A DNA stretch of 64,000 nt from Alcaligenaceae bacterium (GTDB lineage Bacteria > Pseudomonadota > Gammaproteobacteria > Burkholderiales > Burkholderiaceae_B). The stretch is from assembly GCA_013416405.1 (NCBI GenBank), contig JACCET010000001.1, forward strand, positions 62,001 through 126,000, written 5' to 3'. Positions 8,945 through 19,851 of this stretch are shown one piece after another; the stretch's first letter is position 1, and every line of letters begins with the position of its first letter. A program made the translations under genes and the position numbers. A model generated the notes under the pieces. That model saw only the letters and a list, made by a program, of their open reading frames with translations, searched no databases and was not told the origin of the DNA.

Positions 8945-9679
8945 TTACCCTTCGAGGCGTGTGGCCATCAGATAGTTGACCGATGTATCGTTGCTGAGTT
9001 TGTAGTGGTCGGTAACGGGGTTGTATTCCATGCCCGACAACTGGCTTACGGTTAGCCCGGCCTGCCTTGCGGACGCAGCCAGTTCACTGGGCTTGATGAA
9101 GTTTTCGTAGCTGTGGGTGCCTTTGGGCAGCATGCGCAACAAGTATTCGGCCCCTACGATGGCAAACAGGAATGACTTGGGGTTGCGATTCAGTGTCGAG
9201 AAAAAGACGTGTCCGCCAGGTTTGACCAGGCTGGCACAAGCTTGCACCACTGATCCGGGGTCTGGCACATGCTCGAGCATTTCCATGCAGGTCACGATGT
9301 CGAACTGGGCAGGTCTTTGAGCAGCCATGTCTTCGGCGCTGATGGTTTGGTAGTCGACGGCAACGCCCGATTCCAGGCCATGCAGTTTGGCCACGGTAAG
9401 CGACTGCTGGGCCAGGTCTATGCCTGTGACCTGGGCGCCGGCCTGGGCCATGCTTTCGGCCAGGATGCCGCCACCGCAACCGACATCGAGCACGGATTTT
9501 CCGGCCAGCGAACCTGCCTGCTGGATAATCCAATTCAAGCGCAGCGGGTTGATGGCATGCAAAGGCTTGAATTCGCTTTCGGGATCCCACCATCGCGAGG
9601 CCAGGGCGGCGAATTTTTCGATCTCGGCCTGGTCTACATTTTGGGTGTGCGTTGCGTTATTGGTGGCAGTCGTGCTCAT
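8945..9679 (-). CDS. ubiG: Ubiquinone biosynthesis O-methyltransferase UbiG
   Basis: SAM-dependent enzyme performing both O-methylations of ubiquinone synthesis. 244 residues. The N-terminal [30 protein letters not shown] is diagnostic for UbiG; the SAM-binding glycine loop is [13 protein letters not shown], followed by [11 protein letters not shown] and the acidic [10 protein letters not shown]. The C-terminal [21 protein letters not shown] is also family-typical. Immediately followed by gph (3-bp gap); preceded by the ompA terminator. Confidence 0.96.
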   Translation of the reverse strand: MSTTATNNATHTQNVDQAEIEKFAALASRWWDPESEFKPLHAINPLRLNWIIQQAGSLAGKSVLDVGCGGGILAESMAQAGAQVTGIDLAQQSLTVAKLHGLESGVAVDYQTISAEDMAAQRPAQFDIVTCMEMLEHVPDPGSVVQACASLVKPGGHVFFSTLNRNPKSFLFAIVGAEYLLRMLPKGTHSYENFIKPSELAASARQAGLTVSQLSGMEYNPVTDHYKLSNDTSVNYLMATRLEG

Positions 9680-9688
9680 GTGCTGTCC

Positions 9689-9726
9689 AAAAAAAATAAG
9701 GGCCCCGCAATGCGGAGCCCTTATTG
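9689..9726 (-). terminator. Intrinsic terminator of ompA
   Basis: Read on the minus strand, ATAAGGGCTCCGC pairs with GCGGGGCCCTTAT around a short ATT loop, followed by a T run, between the ompA stop and the ubiG start. Confidence 0.88.
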
Positions 9727-9760
9727 TAGCGTTTTAACGCTGTAGATTTACGCAGGTGAA

Positions 9761-10345
9761 TTACTTGCGTGTACCTACGATTTCGATTTCTACGCGACGG
9801 TTTTGTGCGCGGCCTTCGCGAGTGCTGTTGGATGCAACAGGGCTCGTTTCGCCTTTGCCTTCAACGTAGATACGGTCGGTGGCAACGCCCTTGCTGACCA
9901 AGTAAGCTTTAACCGAGTTGGCGCGACGTTGCGACAAGCCCTGGTTGTACTGTTCAGTACCGATGGAGTCGGTATGACCGGTAGCGATCAGGGTTTCAAG
10001 ATTGATCGTGCCAGCTTGCGAGGCAACTTGATCAAGCACTTGACGGCCTTCAGGCTTTATCGTGGATTTGTCGAAGTCGAAGAATGTGTCGGCATTGAGC
10101 ACAACTTTAGTGGCGGTAGGGGCCACTACAGGAGCTTCGGCTTGGGCAACAGGTACGCCGTCGCAGCCGGGGATGCCGGTAGCGGGTGTCCAGAAGTTGT
10201 CGCGCCAGCACAATTCGTTGGTGCCGTTCATCCAAACGTCGCCAAATGGATTTTGCCAGTTATCGACAGTCTGAGCAGATACCGCGCCAGCAGCCGTAGT
10301 GGCGGCAATGGCGAGTGCTAGTGCGATTTTGGAGGGTTTGTTCAT
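9761..10345 (-). CDS. ompA: OmpA-family outer-membrane protein, short form
   Basis: Cell-envelope protein anchoring the outer membrane to peptidoglycan. 194 residues: a signal peptide (cleavage likely after AAGAVSA), a ~50-residue segment with two Cys (ELCWRDN ... GIPGCDG) in place of the eight-stranded barrel, a Pro/Ala linker, and a C-terminal OmpA domain (FFDFDKSTIKPEG; ATGHTDSIGTEQYNQGLSQRRA; GKGETSPVASNSTREGRAQNRRVEI) with the peptidoglycan-binding Asp and Arg. This barrel-less form is the OmpA type of Bordetella relatives. A GAGGAG ribosome-binding site precedes the ATG and a strong terminator follows. Confidence 0.93.
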   Translation of the reverse strand: MNKPSKIALALAIAATTAAGAVSAQTVDNWQNPFGDVWMNGTNELCWRDNFWTPATGIPGCDGVPVAQAEAPVVAPTATKVVLNADTFFDFDKSTIKPEGRQVLDQVASQAGTINLETLIATGHTDSIGTEQYNQGLSQRRANSVKAYLVSKGVATDRIYVEGKGETSPVASNSTREGRAQNRRVEIEIVGTRK

Positions 10346-10418
10346 ATTTCTCCTCGTTGAGCTTAATGCTGGTAAGTGACCGCAGCGAACCCCCGCCGCA
10401 TATCAGGAAAACGGAGCC

Positions 10419-10444
10419 AGTATAGCAATGCAATGACTAGTCAA
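10419..10444 (-). promoter_or_regulatory. Probable ompA promoter
   Basis: On the minus strand TATACT (10419-10424) is a good -10. TTGACT (10439-10444) resembles -35 but the spacing is only 14 bp, so the true -35 may be a weaker hexamer. Confidence 0.4.
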
Positions 10445-10680
10445 AGTACTGCGCTGGGTTTGATGCGTGTTAGGGCGAATCTTACGGCATTTCTGTGGGG
10501 TTAGTTAAGCCCGGAAGGGCCATATCTGCCAGATATGCGCATTTCTACTCCATCTCCATCATTATTGTTGGTTTTTTGCAACGAAACGCCAAGCTTAAAG
10601 TGCTTTATGAAGAGTTCCGCAAAAGCCACTGCTTGATGAGAGGGGTTGCGCCTAACCTAAGGTTCTCCCTGGGACTCTCA

Positions 10681-10710
10681 TTCCGGCTCCCCAGACGGAA
10701 GTGCTAGAAT
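10681..10710 (+). promoter_or_regulatory. Probable gyrA promoter (extended -10)
   Basis: TGCTAGAAT (10702-10710) is an extended -10 (TGn plus TAGAAT). The -35 candidate TTCCGG lies 18 bp upstream and is weak, as often seen with extended -10 promoters. Confidence 0.45.
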
Positions 10711-10767
10711 TTCCTATTCGCCCGTTACCGGTTCGATTTCACGCTTTTACGTTAATTAAGACACTCT

Positions 10768-13419
10768 ATGGATTCCTTCGCCAAGGAGACCCTTCCAATT
10801 TCGTTGGAAGAGGAAATGCGCCGCAGCTATCTCGACTATGCCATGAGCGTAATCGTGGGGCGTGCCTTACCAGACGTTCGAGACGGTCTGAAACCCGTGC
10901 ATCGGCGCGTGCTGTTTGCCATGCACGAACTGAATAACGATTGGAACCGGGCTTATAAGAAGTCCGCACGTATCGTTGGTGACGTAATAGGTAAGTATCA
11001 CCCTCATGGTGACTCCGCCGTTTACGACACGATAGTGCGCATGGCCCAGGATTTTTCCCTGCGCTATATGTTGGTCGACGGACAGGGCAACTTTGGTTCG
11101 GTCGACGGCGATAGCGCGGCAGCCATGCGATACACCGAAATTCGCCTGTCCAAGATTGCGCACGAGCTCCTGGCCGATATTGATCAGGAAACCGTCGACT
11201 TTGGCCCCAACTATGACGGCAGCGAGCACGAGCCGCTGCTGTTGCCATCGCGCTTGCCCAATCTGCTGGTCAACGGCAGTTCGGGCATTGCTGTGGGTAT
11301 GGCCACCAATATTCCGCCGCACAATCTGGCCGAGGTCATCGAAGGCTGTTTGTATTGCCTGCGTAATCCCGACTGCTCGATTGACGAGCTGATAGAGCTG
11401 ATTCCCGCCCCCGATTTTCCGACGGGCGGCATTATCTATGGCATGTCGGGTGTGCGTGAAGGCTATCGCACCGGTCGTGGTCGCGTCATCATGCGGGCGA
11501 AAACCCATTTTGAAGACATGGAAAAGGGCAACCGGCAGTCGATTATCGTCGACGCACTTCCTTACCAGGTCAACAAAAAGACTTTGCAGGAAAAAATCGC
11601 TGACCTGGTCAACGACAAGCGTATTGAAGGCATCTCCGATATTCGCGATGAGTCCGACAAAGACGGCATGCGTCTGGTCATTGAGCTCAAGCGTGGCGAA
11701 GTCCCCGAAGTCATACTTAACAATCTATACAAGAATACTCAGCTTCAAGACACTTTTGGCATGAATATGGTGGCGCTGGTCGATGGCCAGCCACGTCTGC
11801 TGAACCTGAAGCAAATTGTGGAATACTTTTTGTTCCATCGGCGCGAGGTCGTTACGCGCCGCACGGTGTTCCAGTTGCGCAAGGCCCGCGAGCGTGGCCA
11901 CGTGCTGGAAGGCCTGGCTGTCGCGCTGGCCAATATCGATGATTTCATTGCGATTATCAAGGCAGCGCCTACGCCTCCGGTGGCGCGCCAGGAACTGATG
12001 GCACGTTCATGGGATTCTTCGCTGGTGCGCGAAATGCTCTCGCGCGCCGATGGTGGCGACACCCCCGGCGGGCGTGCAGCTTACCGGCCCGATAGCCTGG
12101 CGCCAATTTTTGGTCTTCAAGACGACGGCCAGTATCGCCTGAGCGATGTGCAGGCTCAGGAAATCCTGAATATGCGTCTGCAACGCCTGACCGGGCTGGA
12201 GCAGGACAAGATTGTTGTCGAATACAAAGACATCATGGCAACCATTGCCGATTTGCTTGATATTCTGGCTCGTCCCGAGCGTATTACAGCCATCATCAGC
12301 GATGAGTTGCTGGCCATCAAGGCCGAGTTCTCTACGGGCGCCAAAGATACCCGCCGCTCCGAGATCGAGCATAACGCCACCGAGCTCGACACCGAAGACC
12401 TTATCACCCCCATGGACATGGTGGTGACGCTTTCCCAAACAGGCTATATCAAGAGCCAGCCTTTGTCCGAATATCGGTCGCAGAAGCGCGGCGGGCGTGG
12501 CAAGCAGGCCACCGCCATGAAGGAAAACGACTGGGTAGATCAGCTGTTCATCGCCAATACGCACGACTATCTGCTGTGCTTCTCCGATCGCGGCCGAGTT
12601 TATTGGCTGAAGGTTTGGGAAGTGCCGCAAGGTTCGCGCAATTCGCGTGGCCGACCCATTGTGAATATGTTCCCGCTGATCGACGACGAGAAAATCACCG
12701 TGGTGTTGCCCGTCAAGGAGTTCAGCGATGATCATTTTGTATTCATGGCAACTTCGCGCGGCACGGTCAAGAAAACACCGCTGTCCGATTTCTCCAATCC
12801 ACGCAAGGCCGGCATTATTGCCGTCGCGCTCGACGACAACGATTATCTGATCGGTGCCGACCTGACCGATGGCGTACACGACGTCATGCTCTTCTCCGAT
12901 GCCGGCAAGGCGGTGCGTTTCGACGAAAACGATGTCCGGCCCATGGGGCGTACCGCTCGCGGTGTGCGTGGCATGATGCTGGAAGAAGGCCAAACGGTCA
13001 TTGCCATGCTGGTGGCGGGCGATGAAACGCAAAGCGTCCTGACCGCCACCGAAAACGGCTTTGGCAAGCGTACGTCCATCATGGAATACACACGCCACGG
13101 ACGCGGCACCAAGGGGATGATCGCCATCCAGACTTCGGCGCGTAATGGCAAGGTCGTGGGCGCAGTATTGGTGCGGCCATCCGACGAGATCATGCTGATC
13201 ACGACAGGGGGGGTATTGGTTCGCACACGCGTGTCCGAGATCCGTGAAATGGGCCGTGCAACGCAAGGGGTCACCTTGATCAGCGTTGACGACAACAGCA
13301 TGCTTTCGGGCGTGCGCCGCGTGGTCGAAAGCGATGCCGACGACGAGATCGAAGTAGATGTGCTGGACGATGGCAATACTGACGGTAATACCGACGGCAA
13401 TACTGACGAGGAATCCTGA
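10768..13419 (+). CDS. gyrA: DNA gyrase subunit A
   Basis: Breakage-reunion subunit of gyrase, which introduces negative supercoils with GyrB. 883 residues. The catalytic Tyr is Y122 in [10 protein letters not shown]; the quinolone-resistance region reads [16 protein letters not shown] with Ser83 and Asp87, both the susceptible residues in E. coli numbering. The GyrA box needed for DNA wrapping is SQKRGGRGK, followed by the beta-pinwheel C-terminal domain. The acidic tail holds three in-frame copies of a 12-bp unit encoding DGNT. First gene of the long run of amino-acid biosynthesis genes; its stop overlaps the serC start (TGATG). Confidence 0.98.
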   Translation: MDSFAKETLPISLEEEMRRSYLDYAMSVIVGRALPDVRDGLKPVHRRVLFAMHELNNDWNRAYKKSARIVGDVIGKYHPHGDSAVYDTIVRMAQDFSLRYMLVDGQGNFGSVDGDSAAAMRYTEIRLSKIAHELLADIDQETVDFGPNYDGSEHEPLLLPSRLPNLLVNGSSGIAVGMATNIPPHNLAEVIEGCLYCLRNPDCSIDELIELIPAPDFPTGGIIYGMSGVREGYRTGRGRVIMRAKTHFEDMEKGNRQSIIVDALPYQVNKKTLQEKIADLVNDKRIEGISDIRDESDKDGMRLVIELKRGEVPEVILNNLYKNTQLQDTFGMNMVALVDGQPRLLNLKQIVEYFLFHRREVVTRRTVFQLRKARERGHVLEGLAVALANIDDFIAIIKAAPTPPVARQELMARSWDSSLVREMLSRADGGDTPGGRAAYRPDSLAPIFGLQDDGQYRLSDVQAQEILNMRLQRLTGLEQDKIVVEYKDIMATIADLLDILARPERITAIISDELLAIKAEFSTGAKDTRRSEIEHNATELDTEDLITPMDMVVTLSQTGYIKSQPLSEYRSQKRGGRGKQATAMKENDWVDQLFIANTHDYLLCFSDRGRVYWLKVWEVPQGSRNSRGRPIVNMFPLIDDEKITVVLPVKEFSDDHFVFMATSRGTVKKTPLSDFSNPRKAGIIAVALDDNDYLIGADLTDGVHDVMLFSDAGKAVRFDENDVRPMGRTARGVRGMMLEEGQTVIAMLVAGDETQSVLTATENGFGKRTSIMEYTRHGRGTKGMIAIQTSARNGKVVGAVLVRPSDEIMLITTGGVLVRTRVSEIREMGRATQGVTLISVDDNSMLSGVRRVVESDADDEIEVDVLDDGNTDGNTDGNTDEES

Positions 13420-14546
13420 TGCGCCCGTGGAATTTTTCGGCAGGCCCGTCGGCCCTGCCGCTGGAAGTGCTGCAACAAGCAGCTGCCGATATGGTCGATT
13501 GGCAGGGCTGCGGCATGTCCGTGATGGAGATGAGCCATCGCGGTAAGCAGTTCACCCGCATACGCGACGAGGCTGAAGCCGATCTGCGCGAGTTGCTGGC
13601 TGTGCCAGACGACTACGAAGTCTTGTTCATGCAGGGCGGGGCAACCGCCCAGAACGCCATTGTGCCCATGAACTTGCTCGGGCGTAATGGCTTGAACAAG
13701 GCGGATTACGTCCTGACCGGCATTTGGTCGACCAAGTCGCATAAAGAAGCCCAGCGATATGGTGATATTGCTGTAGCGGCCAGCAGCGGTACCGATACGG
13801 TCATAGCTGGCGTCAGTCAGGCGTCCTGGACTTGGTATCCGCCGGCGCAGAGCTGGAAGGTACGCCCTGATGCCGCTTATTTGCACCTGTGCTCGAACGA
13901 AACCATAGGCGGCCTGGAATTGGGCGTCTTGCCCGACATGGCTGCGCTGGGTGCCGGCAATGTGCCGCTGGTTGTTGATGCTTCTTCGCATTTCCTGTCG
14001 CGCCCGATTGATTTTTCGAAAGCAGCCATGGTGTATGCCGGGGCTCAGAAAAATGCGGGGCCTGCAGGCGTAACCATGGTCATCATGCGCAAAGACCTGA
14101 TAGGCCATGCGCTGGCGGCCTGTCCTTCCGCATTCGATTACGCCAACGTGGCGGCGTCCGGTTCCATGTTCAATACACCGCCCACCTATGCCATCTATAT
14201 GGCTGGCCTGGTGTTCAAGTGGCTTAAGCAGCAGGGCGGTGTGGCGGCTATTGAAGCAGCCAATATCGCCAAGGCACAAGCCTTGTACGATTACCTGGAT
14301 GCTTCTGATTTTTACCTCAGTCCGGTGCATCCCGCATCGCGCTCGCGCATGAATGCTCCTTTTTTTCTGCATGACGAATCGCTTAATGCCGAATTCCTTG
14401 CGCAGGCCGAACAAGCCGGCCTGCTGCAATTGAAAGGCCATAAAAGCGTAGGTGGCATGCGCGCGTCCATTTATAACGCCGTGCCGATGGAAGCGGTGCA
14501 GGCTCTTATTTCATACATGCAGGATTTCGAACGCCGCCATGGATAA
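13419..14546 (+). CDS. serC: Phosphoserine aminotransferase
   Basis: PLP enzyme converting 3-phosphohydroxypyruvate to phosphoserine, and able to act in pyridoxine synthesis. 375 residues. [14 protein letters not shown] opens the fold; the PLP-binding lysine lies in [24 protein letters not shown] and MSHRGKQF are family blocks. The ATG shares one base with the gyrA stop, and the 3' end overlaps pheA by 8 bp, so translation is probably coupled. Confidence 0.97.
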   Translation: MRPWNFSAGPSALPLEVLQQAAADMVDWQGCGMSVMEMSHRGKQFTRIRDEAEADLRELLAVPDDYEVLFMQGGATAQNAIVPMNLLGRNGLNKADYVLTGIWSTKSHKEAQRYGDIAVAASSGTDTVIAGVSQASWTWYPPAQSWKVRPDAAYLHLCSNETIGGLELGVLPDMAALGAGNVPLVVDASSHFLSRPIDFSKAAMVYAGAQKNAGPAGVTMVIMRKDLIGHALAACPSAFDYANVAASGSMFNTPPTYAIYMAGLVFKWLKQQGGVAAIEAANIAKAQALYDYLDASDFYLSPVHPASRSRMNAPFFLHDESLNAEFLAQAEQAGLLQLKGHKSVGGMRASIYNAVPMEAVQALISYMQDFERRHG

Positions 14547-15624
14547 TTCTTTGCAAGCCCGCTTATTGCCGCTGCGCGAGCGCATTGATGCGCTAGACGA
14601 GCAGATTCTTGACTTGCTTAACCAAAGGGCCAGGACCGCCCAAGAGGTAGGAAAAGTCAAAGAAGAATTCGATGTGGATGGTCCAGTACTCAAGCCCGAA
14701 CGCGAAGCGATGGTGATCCGTCGCTTGCAGGGTCTGAACAAGGGGCCGTTCACCGAGCAGGCCATAGATGCCGTCTGGACACAAATCATCTCGACCTGTC
14801 GCGGGCTCGAGAGCGTGTTGACCGTGGCCTATCTGGGGCCGCAGGGATCGTTTTCGGAGCAGGCGTCGCTCGAGCATTTTGGCCATGCGGTCAATCGCGT
14901 GCTCTGTGATTCCTTCGACGAGGTTTTCCGGGCTGTCGAAGCCGGTCAGGCCGATGTTGGCATGGTGCCCGTAGAAAACTCTACGGAAGGGGCCGTGAAC
15001 CGCACGCTGGACTTGCTTTTGAGTTCACCTTTACGGGTGCTGGGCGAGCGTTCCATCAAGATACATCACAATCTCATGACGCAGTCGGGCACGCTTGATG
15101 GCGTGACGCGCGTCATGGCGCATCCGCAGGCACTGGCCCAGTGCCAGGCCTGGCTGACTCAACACTATCCCAAGCTGATTCGCGATGCGGCATCCAGCAA
15201 CGGCGAAGCGGCCCGTCTTGCCTCGCAAGACCCCACCGTGGCCGCGATTGCGGGCGATGTGGCGGCACTGGCCTGGAATCTGCAGGTGGTGGCAGCGGGC
15301 ATACAAGACGATCCGCAGAATCAGACCCGTTTCCTTGCCGTTGGCGCCATAGAAACCCTGCCTAGCGATAGCGACAAGACCAGCATAATTCTTGCTGTTC
15401 CCAACCGTTCTGGCGCGGTCTACGACATGCTTGCACCGCTGGCCACCAATGGTGTTTCCATGTCGCGGCTGGAATCGCGCCCGGCGCGTACCGGGCAGTG
15501 GGAATATTATTTCTATGTGGATCTGCTGGGTCATCGTAACGAGCCAGGAGTTGCACAGGCTTTGGCCGACCTGAAGAAACAGGTGGCTTTCTTCAAGGTG
15601 CTGGGTTCTTATCCCCGGCAATAG
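14539..15624 (+). CDS. pheA: Bifunctional chorismate mutase / prephenate dehydratase
   Basis: Takes chorismate to phenylpyruvate for phenylalanine synthesis. 361 residues from ATG 14539, chosen because it begins the canonical chorismate mutase helix ([19 protein letters not shown]) and overlaps serC by 8 bp; the frame is open further upstream only as a serC shadow. Residues ~1-90 are the mutase. Residues ~95-275 are the dehydratase ([33 protein letters not shown] with the Thr motif region, NQTRFLAVG). Residues ~280-360 form the ACT regulatory domain ([36 protein letters not shown]), implying feedback inhibition by phenylalanine. Confidence 0.97.
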   Translation: MDNSLQARLLPLRERIDALDEQILDLLNQRARTAQEVGKVKEEFDVDGPVLKPEREAMVIRRLQGLNKGPFTEQAIDAVWTQIISTCRGLESVLTVAYLGPQGSFSEQASLEHFGHAVNRVLCDSFDEVFRAVEAGQADVGMVPVENSTEGAVNRTLDLLLSSPLRVLGERSIKIHHNLMTQSGTLDGVTRVMAHPQALAQCQAWLTQHYPKLIRDAASSNGEAARLASQDPTVAAIAGDVAALAWNLQVVAAGIQDDPQNQTRFLAVGAIETLPSDSDKTSIILAVPNRSGAVYDMLAPLATNGVSMSRLESRPARTGQWEYYFYVDLLGHRNEPGVAQALADLKKQVAFFKVLGSYPRQ

Positions 15625-15630
15625 GAACGT

Positions 15631-16770
15631 ATGACTACTCAAGAGCTAAAAGCCGCCCCCTTGGCGGATGTCGTGCCTGACTATATTCGGGCCATTGCAC
15701 CGTATCAGGCGGGCAAACCCATCGAAGAGCTGGCGCGTGAATTCAAGCTGGATCCCACCGCGATCGTAAAGCTGGCCTCCAATGAAAATCCCTTGGGTCT
15801 GCCTGCATCGGCGCAGCGCGCCATGACTGCGGCTATCACGGGGCTGGGGCGCTATCCCGATCCCAATGGCTTCGAGCTGAAAGCGGCGCTGGCCGCGCAT
15901 TATCATGTGCCCGCCGAGTGGATCACGCTGGGTAACGGTTCCAACGATTTGCTGGAATTGGCGTCGCTGGCCTTATTGTCGCCAGGCTCTGCCAGTGTTT
16001 ATGCGCAGCATGCCTTTACGGTCTACAAGTTGGCTACCCAGGCTCGTGGAGCGCGACACATCATGGTGCCCGCGCGTGATTACGGTCACGATCTGGACGC
16101 CATGTTTGACGCTATCGACCTCGACACGCGTCTTGTTTTCATTGCCAATCCCAATAATCCCACGGGTACCTTCCTGCTTGCCGCTGATATGGCCGCTTTT
16201 TTGGCGCGTGTGCATGAACGCCACGGCAACCGGGTGACAGTGCTGCTCGACGAAGCCTATAACGAATATCTTGATCCAGAGCTGCGCGTTGATAGCGCAC
16301 GCTGGGTCGAGCAGTATTCCAACCTGATTGTTTCGCGCACGTTCTCCAAGGCGTATGGCCTGGCCGGTCTGCGGGTGGGATTTGCCATGGCGCAGCCTCG
16401 GCTGACCGATTTGCTCAACCGCGTTCGGCAACCCTTCAATGTAAACAGTCTGGCGCAGGCCGCAGCCATTGCGGCCTTGGGCGATGCGCAATTCCTGCAG
16501 CAGTCTTATGAACTGAACAGGCGCGGCAAACAGGCCCTGGTGCAGGGATGCACCCGCCTGGGCCTGGAGTTCGTGCCCAGCTTTGGCAATTTCGTATTGA
16601 TGCGCGTGGGTGATGCCGCGCGCATCAATCTGGAGCTGCTCAAGCGCGGCGTGATCGTGCGCCCTGTGGCAGGCGATGGCTTGCCGGAATGGCTGCGTGT
16701 CTCTATCGGCCTGCCCGAAGAGAACACCCGTTTTCTTGCGGCGCTCACAGAAATACTTGACGCCCCATGA
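15631..16770 (+). CDS. hisC: Histidinol-phosphate / aromatic aminotransferase (HisC family)
   Basis: PLP-dependent class I/II aminotransferase of 379 residues. The substrate-binding start is KLASNENPLG, then LGNGSNDLLEL, FIANPNNPTGTF, LLDEAYNEYL, and the PLP lysine in RTFSKAYGLAGLRVGF. It sits between pheA and tyrA rather than in a his operon, so a role in transaminating prephenate, phenylpyruvate or hydroxyphenylpyruvate is plausible beside or in place of histidine synthesis; this is inference from position. The gap after pheA is 6 bp and the stop overlaps tyrA by ATGA. Confidence 0.92.
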   Translation: MTTQELKAAPLADVVPDYIRAIAPYQAGKPIEELAREFKLDPTAIVKLASNENPLGLPASAQRAMTAAITGLGRYPDPNGFELKAALAAHYHVPAEWITLGNGSNDLLELASLALLSPGSASVYAQHAFTVYKLATQARGARHIMVPARDYGHDLDAMFDAIDLDTRLVFIANPNNPTGTFLLAADMAAFLARVHERHGNRVTVLLDEAYNEYLDPELRVDSARWVEQYSNLIVSRTFSKAYGLAGLRVGFAMAQPRLTDLLNRVRQPFNVNSLAQAAAIAALGDAQFLQQSYELNRRGKQALVQGCTRLGLEFVPSFGNFVLMRVGDAARINLELLKRGVIVRPVAGDGLPEWLRVSIGLPEENTRFLAALTEILDAP

Positions 16771-17675
16771 CGTCGGCTCATTCCACTGCCGAGCCGACCC
16801 GGCCGCTGGTGCCGGTGCTGGCCGTCGTGGGTGTGGGGCTGATAGGCGGGTCGTTTGCCGCGGCCTTGCGTGCGTCAGGCGCGGTCGGCAAGGTGCTGGG
16901 CGTGGGCCGCAATGCGGCCTCGCTGGCCACGGCTCGCACGCTGGGCATTATTGACGAGGCGGTCAGCCTGGAGCGTGCCGGGCAAGAGGCTGATCTTATT
17001 TTTCTGGCTACCCCGGTTGGAGCGATTGCCACGGCCCTGGGCGCCCTGAAGGCCAGCTTGCGTCCCTCGACCCTGATTACCGATGCGGGCAGCACCAAAG
17101 TCAATGTGGTCGCCGCTGCACGCGAGGCCTTAGGTCAAAGCATAGGTCAGTTTATTCCGGGCCATCCCATTGCGGGTGCCGAAAAAACCGGCCCGGAAGC
17201 CGCTGATCCGCAGCTGTACAGGCACCGCAATGTGGTGCTGACGCCTTTAGAGGAAAACAAGGCGGCGGACAAAGTCGCGCTGACGCGGATCTGGGAGCGT
17301 TGTGGTGCACGGGTGATTTCCATGGAGCCCGAGGCACATGATGCCGCTTTGGCGTCCGTCAGTCATGTGCCGCATTTTTTGTCTTCGGTTTTCATGTGGC
17401 AGGTTGCCACGGCACAAGACTCCGACTTGCGCATGACACTGGCCGGTAGCGGTTTCAGGGATTTCACGCGCATTGCCGCCGGGTCGCCCGAGGTATGGCG
17501 CGATATTTTCCTGACCAATCGTCCGGCCATTCTGGCCGAGTTGCAAGAGGTCAAGGCGGCGCTGGAACGCGCCGAACTCGCCCTGCAAGGCGGAGATGGT
17601 CAGGAGTTGCAGGATTTTCTGGAGCGCGCAGCCTTGGCGCGCAGATTTTGGGGCAGCAGGAGCGGTTTGTCATGA
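16767..17675 (+). CDS. tyrA: Prephenate (arogenate) dehydrogenase
   Basis: NAD(P)-dependent oxidative decarboxylase of tyrosine synthesis, 302 residues. A Rossmann start ([15 protein letters not shown]), [11 protein letters not shown], the catalytic-His region [14 protein letters not shown], and [13 protein letters not shown] with [21 protein letters not shown] in the helical dimer domain. No fused mutase or ACT domain. ATGA overlaps at both ends join it to hisC and aroA. Confidence 0.95.
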   Translation: MTSAHSTAEPTRPLVPVLAVVGVGLIGGSFAAALRASGAVGKVLGVGRNAASLATARTLGIIDEAVSLERAGQEADLIFLATPVGAIATALGALKASLRPSTLITDAGSTKVNVVAAAREALGQSIGQFIPGHPIAGAEKTGPEAADPQLYRHRNVVLTPLEENKAADKVALTRIWERCGARVISMEPEAHDAALASVSHVPHFLSSVFMWQVATAQDSDLRMTLAGSGFRDFTRIAAGSPEVWRDIFLTNRPAILAELQEVKAALERAELALQGGDGQELQDFLERAALARRFWGSRSGLS

Positions 17676-18997
17676 AAGATTCATCCAGTCTATGTTTACC
17701 GCCGGTGCGGACTGCCTCGGGGCAGTTCAAGCTGCCGGGTTCCAAAAGCATATCCAACCGCGTGCTGCTGCTTGCCGCGCTGGCCGAAGGTGTGACCGAA
17801 CTGGAAGGCCTGCTCGATTCCGACGATACGCGCGTCATGCTTGATGCCTTGCGCAAGCTGGGTGTGCAGCTAAGTGCGGATGCGACGACGGGTCGTGCGC
17901 AGATCCATGGAGTCGGCATTTTTCCCGTCAGGCAGGCCGATTTGTTTCTTGGCAATGCCGGTACGGCCTTTCGGCCCCTGACCGCCGCCCTGGCACTGAT
18001 GGGCGGCGACTACCGCCTTTCGGGGGTGCCACGCATGCATGAGCGTCCCATCGGCGACCTGGTCGATGCCCTGGTCGCGCTAGGTGCAGACATCCGCTAC
18101 ACGGGTACGCCCGGCTACCCGCCACTCACGCTAGGCAAGGGTCTCATCCATACGGATAAGCCGATCAGAATCAAGGGCTCGGTGTCCAGTCAGTTTCTGA
18201 CTGCACTGCTGATGGCCGCGCCGATTCATACCGCGCAGCAGGCCAGCGATCTGGTCATCGAGGTGGATGGCGAACTGATTTCCAAGCCCTACATCCTCAT
18301 CACATTGAACCTGATGGCCAGGTTTGGCGTCGTTGTAAAGCGGGAAGGCTGGCAGCGTTTCACCATTCCTGCTGCTGCGCGCTATCGTGCACCAGGCAAG
18401 ATTCTGATCGAAGGCGATGCCTCGACAGCTTCGTACTTCATGGCACTGGGCGCCATCGGTGGCGGTCCGGTGCACATTCATGGGGCGGGTGCAGACAGCA
18501 TACAAGGCGATATGGCGTTTGCCGACGTGGTCGAAAACATGGGCGCCACCGTGGTGCGTGATGCCGATTCCGTCGTGGTCAGCGGCGTGAAGGTGGCAGA
18601 AGGCGGGCGCCTGAAGGCGTTTGATCGCGACTTCAACCTGATTCCCGATGCCGCCATGACCGCCGCAGCCATGGCTTTATATGCCGATGGTCCTTGCACC
18701 TTGCGTAATATCGCCAGCTGGCGGGTCAAGGAAACCGACCGTATCGACGCCATGCATGCCGAGCTTGAAAAGCTGGGTGCCCGGGTTGAGTCGGGGCCGG
18801 ACTGGCTGCGGGTCTATCCCGTTGAGTCATCCGAGTGGAAGGCAGCCACCATCAAAACCTACGACGATCACCGTATGGCCATGTGTTTTTCTCTTGCTGC
18901 TTTTGGTGCCATGCCTGTCACGATTCTTGACCCCGACTGTGTGGGCAAGACGTTTCCAGGCTATTTTTCGGTGTTCAAGGATTTGGTCCAGGCATGA
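17672..18997 (+). CDS. aroA: 3-phosphoshikimate 1-carboxyvinyltransferase (EPSP synthase)
   Basis: Sixth step of the shikimate pathway, target of glyphosate. 441 residues from ATG 17672, which overlaps the tyrA stop by ATGA; the longer open frame upstream runs through tyrA. Class I enzyme marks: [37 protein letters not shown] (the NAGTA-type loop of sensitive enzymes), [14 protein letters not shown], and KETDRIDAM with [10 protein letters not shown] near the end. Followed by cmk with another ATGA overlap. Confidence 0.97.
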   Translation: MKDSSSLCLPPVRTASGQFKLPGSKSISNRVLLLAALAEGVTELEGLLDSDDTRVMLDALRKLGVQLSADATTGRAQIHGVGIFPVRQADLFLGNAGTAFRPLTAALALMGGDYRLSGVPRMHERPIGDLVDALVALGADIRYTGTPGYPPLTLGKGLIHTDKPIRIKGSVSSQFLTALLMAAPIHTAQQASDLVIEVDGELISKPYILITLNLMARFGVVVKREGWQRFTIPAAARYRAPGKILIEGDASTASYFMALGAIGGGPVHIHGAGADSIQGDMAFADVVENMGATVVRDADSVVVSGVKVAEGGRLKAFDRDFNLIPDAAMTAAAMALYADGPCTLRNIASWRVKETDRIDAMHAELEKLGARVESGPDWLRVYPVESSEWKAATIKTYDDHRMAMCFSLAAFGAMPVTILDPDCVGKTFPGYFSVFKDLVQA

Positions 18998-19674
18998 GTG
19001 TGCATTCAACCCGTGTACCGGTAATTACCATCGATGGCCCCACGGCGTCGGGCAAGGGCACCATCGCGCACCGCGTTGCCCTGCACCTGGGTTGGCAAAC
19101 GCTCGATAGTGGAGCCTTGTACCGCCTGACAGCCCTGGCTGTGCAGCAACAGGGTGTTGATGCGTCTGACGAAAAGGCAGTCGCTCAGGTTGCCTTGCAA
19201 CTGGACGTGGCTTTTCAGGCCGACCAGATATTGCTGGCAGGTACCGATGTGGCCAGCCTGATTCGGCAGGAAAGCGTGGGTAATCTGGCGTCGAAAGTGG
19301 CTGCCTACGCACTTGTGCGGCAGGCTTTGCTGGACAGGCAAAGAGCATTTCGTATCGCCCCCGGCCTGGTTGCCGATGGCCGGGATATGGGCACGGTGGT
19401 GTTTCCCGATGCGCCTTTGAAGATATTTTTGATCGCCGATGTGCAGGCGCGGGCGGAAAGGCGTTGTAAGCAGTTGAAGGAAAAGGGATTTTCTGCTAAC
19501 CTTACGGGCTTATTGGACGACATGCGTGCGCGCGATGCGCGCGATTGTAGTCGGGCCAATGCGCCACTTATTGCGGCGCATGATGCCAAAACGATTGATT
19601 CATCGCAGTTAAGTATTGATGAAACGGTCAGGCAGGTACTCGATTTTTGGTCGAATGCCTGCAAAAATAAGTAG
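18994..19674 (+). CDS. cmk: Cytidylate kinase
   Basis: Phosphorylates CMP and dCMP. 226 residues. P-loop [32 protein letters not shown] (nucleotide-binding helix), [22 protein letters not shown] and [13 protein letters not shown] (the Arg and Asp residues that bind CMP). Its position between aroA and rpsA is the common proteobacterial order. Confidence 0.96.
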   Translation: MSVHSTRVPVITIDGPTASGKGTIAHRVALHLGWQTLDSGALYRLTALAVQQQGVDASDEKAVAQVALQLDVAFQADQILLAGTDVASLIRQESVGNLASKVAAYALVRQALLDRQRAFRIAPGLVADGRDMGTVVFPDAPLKIFLIADVQARAERRCKQLKEKGFSANLTGLLDDMRARDARDCSRANAPLIAAHDAKTIDSSQLSIDETVRQVLDFWSNACKNK

Positions 19675-19822
19675 TTTGCTGTGCAAGTAGCTTCTGTTAT
19701 CAGGGGCTCGGGTTTCGGTGTAGTGCATGACGGCGGGCGATTGTGCCTTATGCGTGCTGGCTGCATCCGAATTTATTTTTTACTCCACTGGGGCACTTTT
19801 TCTGCCTTGGTGTGTTTTTAAC

Positions 19823-19836
19823 AGCCATTCATGGCT
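19823..19836 (+). promoter_or_regulatory. Hairpin in the rpsA translation-initiation leader
   Basis: AGCCA-TTCA-TGGCT forms a 5-bp stem with a 4-nt loop 15 nt before the preferred rpsA start and encloses an upstream in-frame ATG (19831). No Shine-Dalgarno sequence is visible before either ATG. E. coli rpsA also has an SD-less, hairpin-rich start autoregulated by S1, so this may be the equivalent signal (inference). Confidence 0.4.
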
Positions 19837-19851
19837 TTTGGATTCCATTTA

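Larger units (their letters stand above)
10346..10767. other. Divergent ompA-gyrA intergenic region (422 bp) with tandem hairpins
   Basis: No protein-coding gene supported. Contains probable promoters for ompA and gyrA at its two ends. In the middle, 10509-10520 can form GCCC-GGAA-GGGC and, directly adjoining, 10521-10537 is CATATCTG-C-CAGATATG, giving two side-by-side stem-loops with no T run. Their role is unknown: a small RNA, a protein site or a gyrA supercoiling-sensitive element are all possible. Confidence 0.5.

Noticed and set aside
8267-9055. 262-codon plus-strand frame
   Set aside because: Antisense to gph and the end of ubiG, both certain; no recognisable protein features.
10495-10707. 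70-codon plus-strand frame in the ompA-gyrA gap
   Set aside because: Low-quality start, no conserved-looking features, runs through the hairpins and into the gyrA promoter.
12007-14441. Long minus-strand frames antisense to gyrA and serC
   Set aside because: No family resemblance, no start signals, and they mirror the codon pattern of two certain genes.
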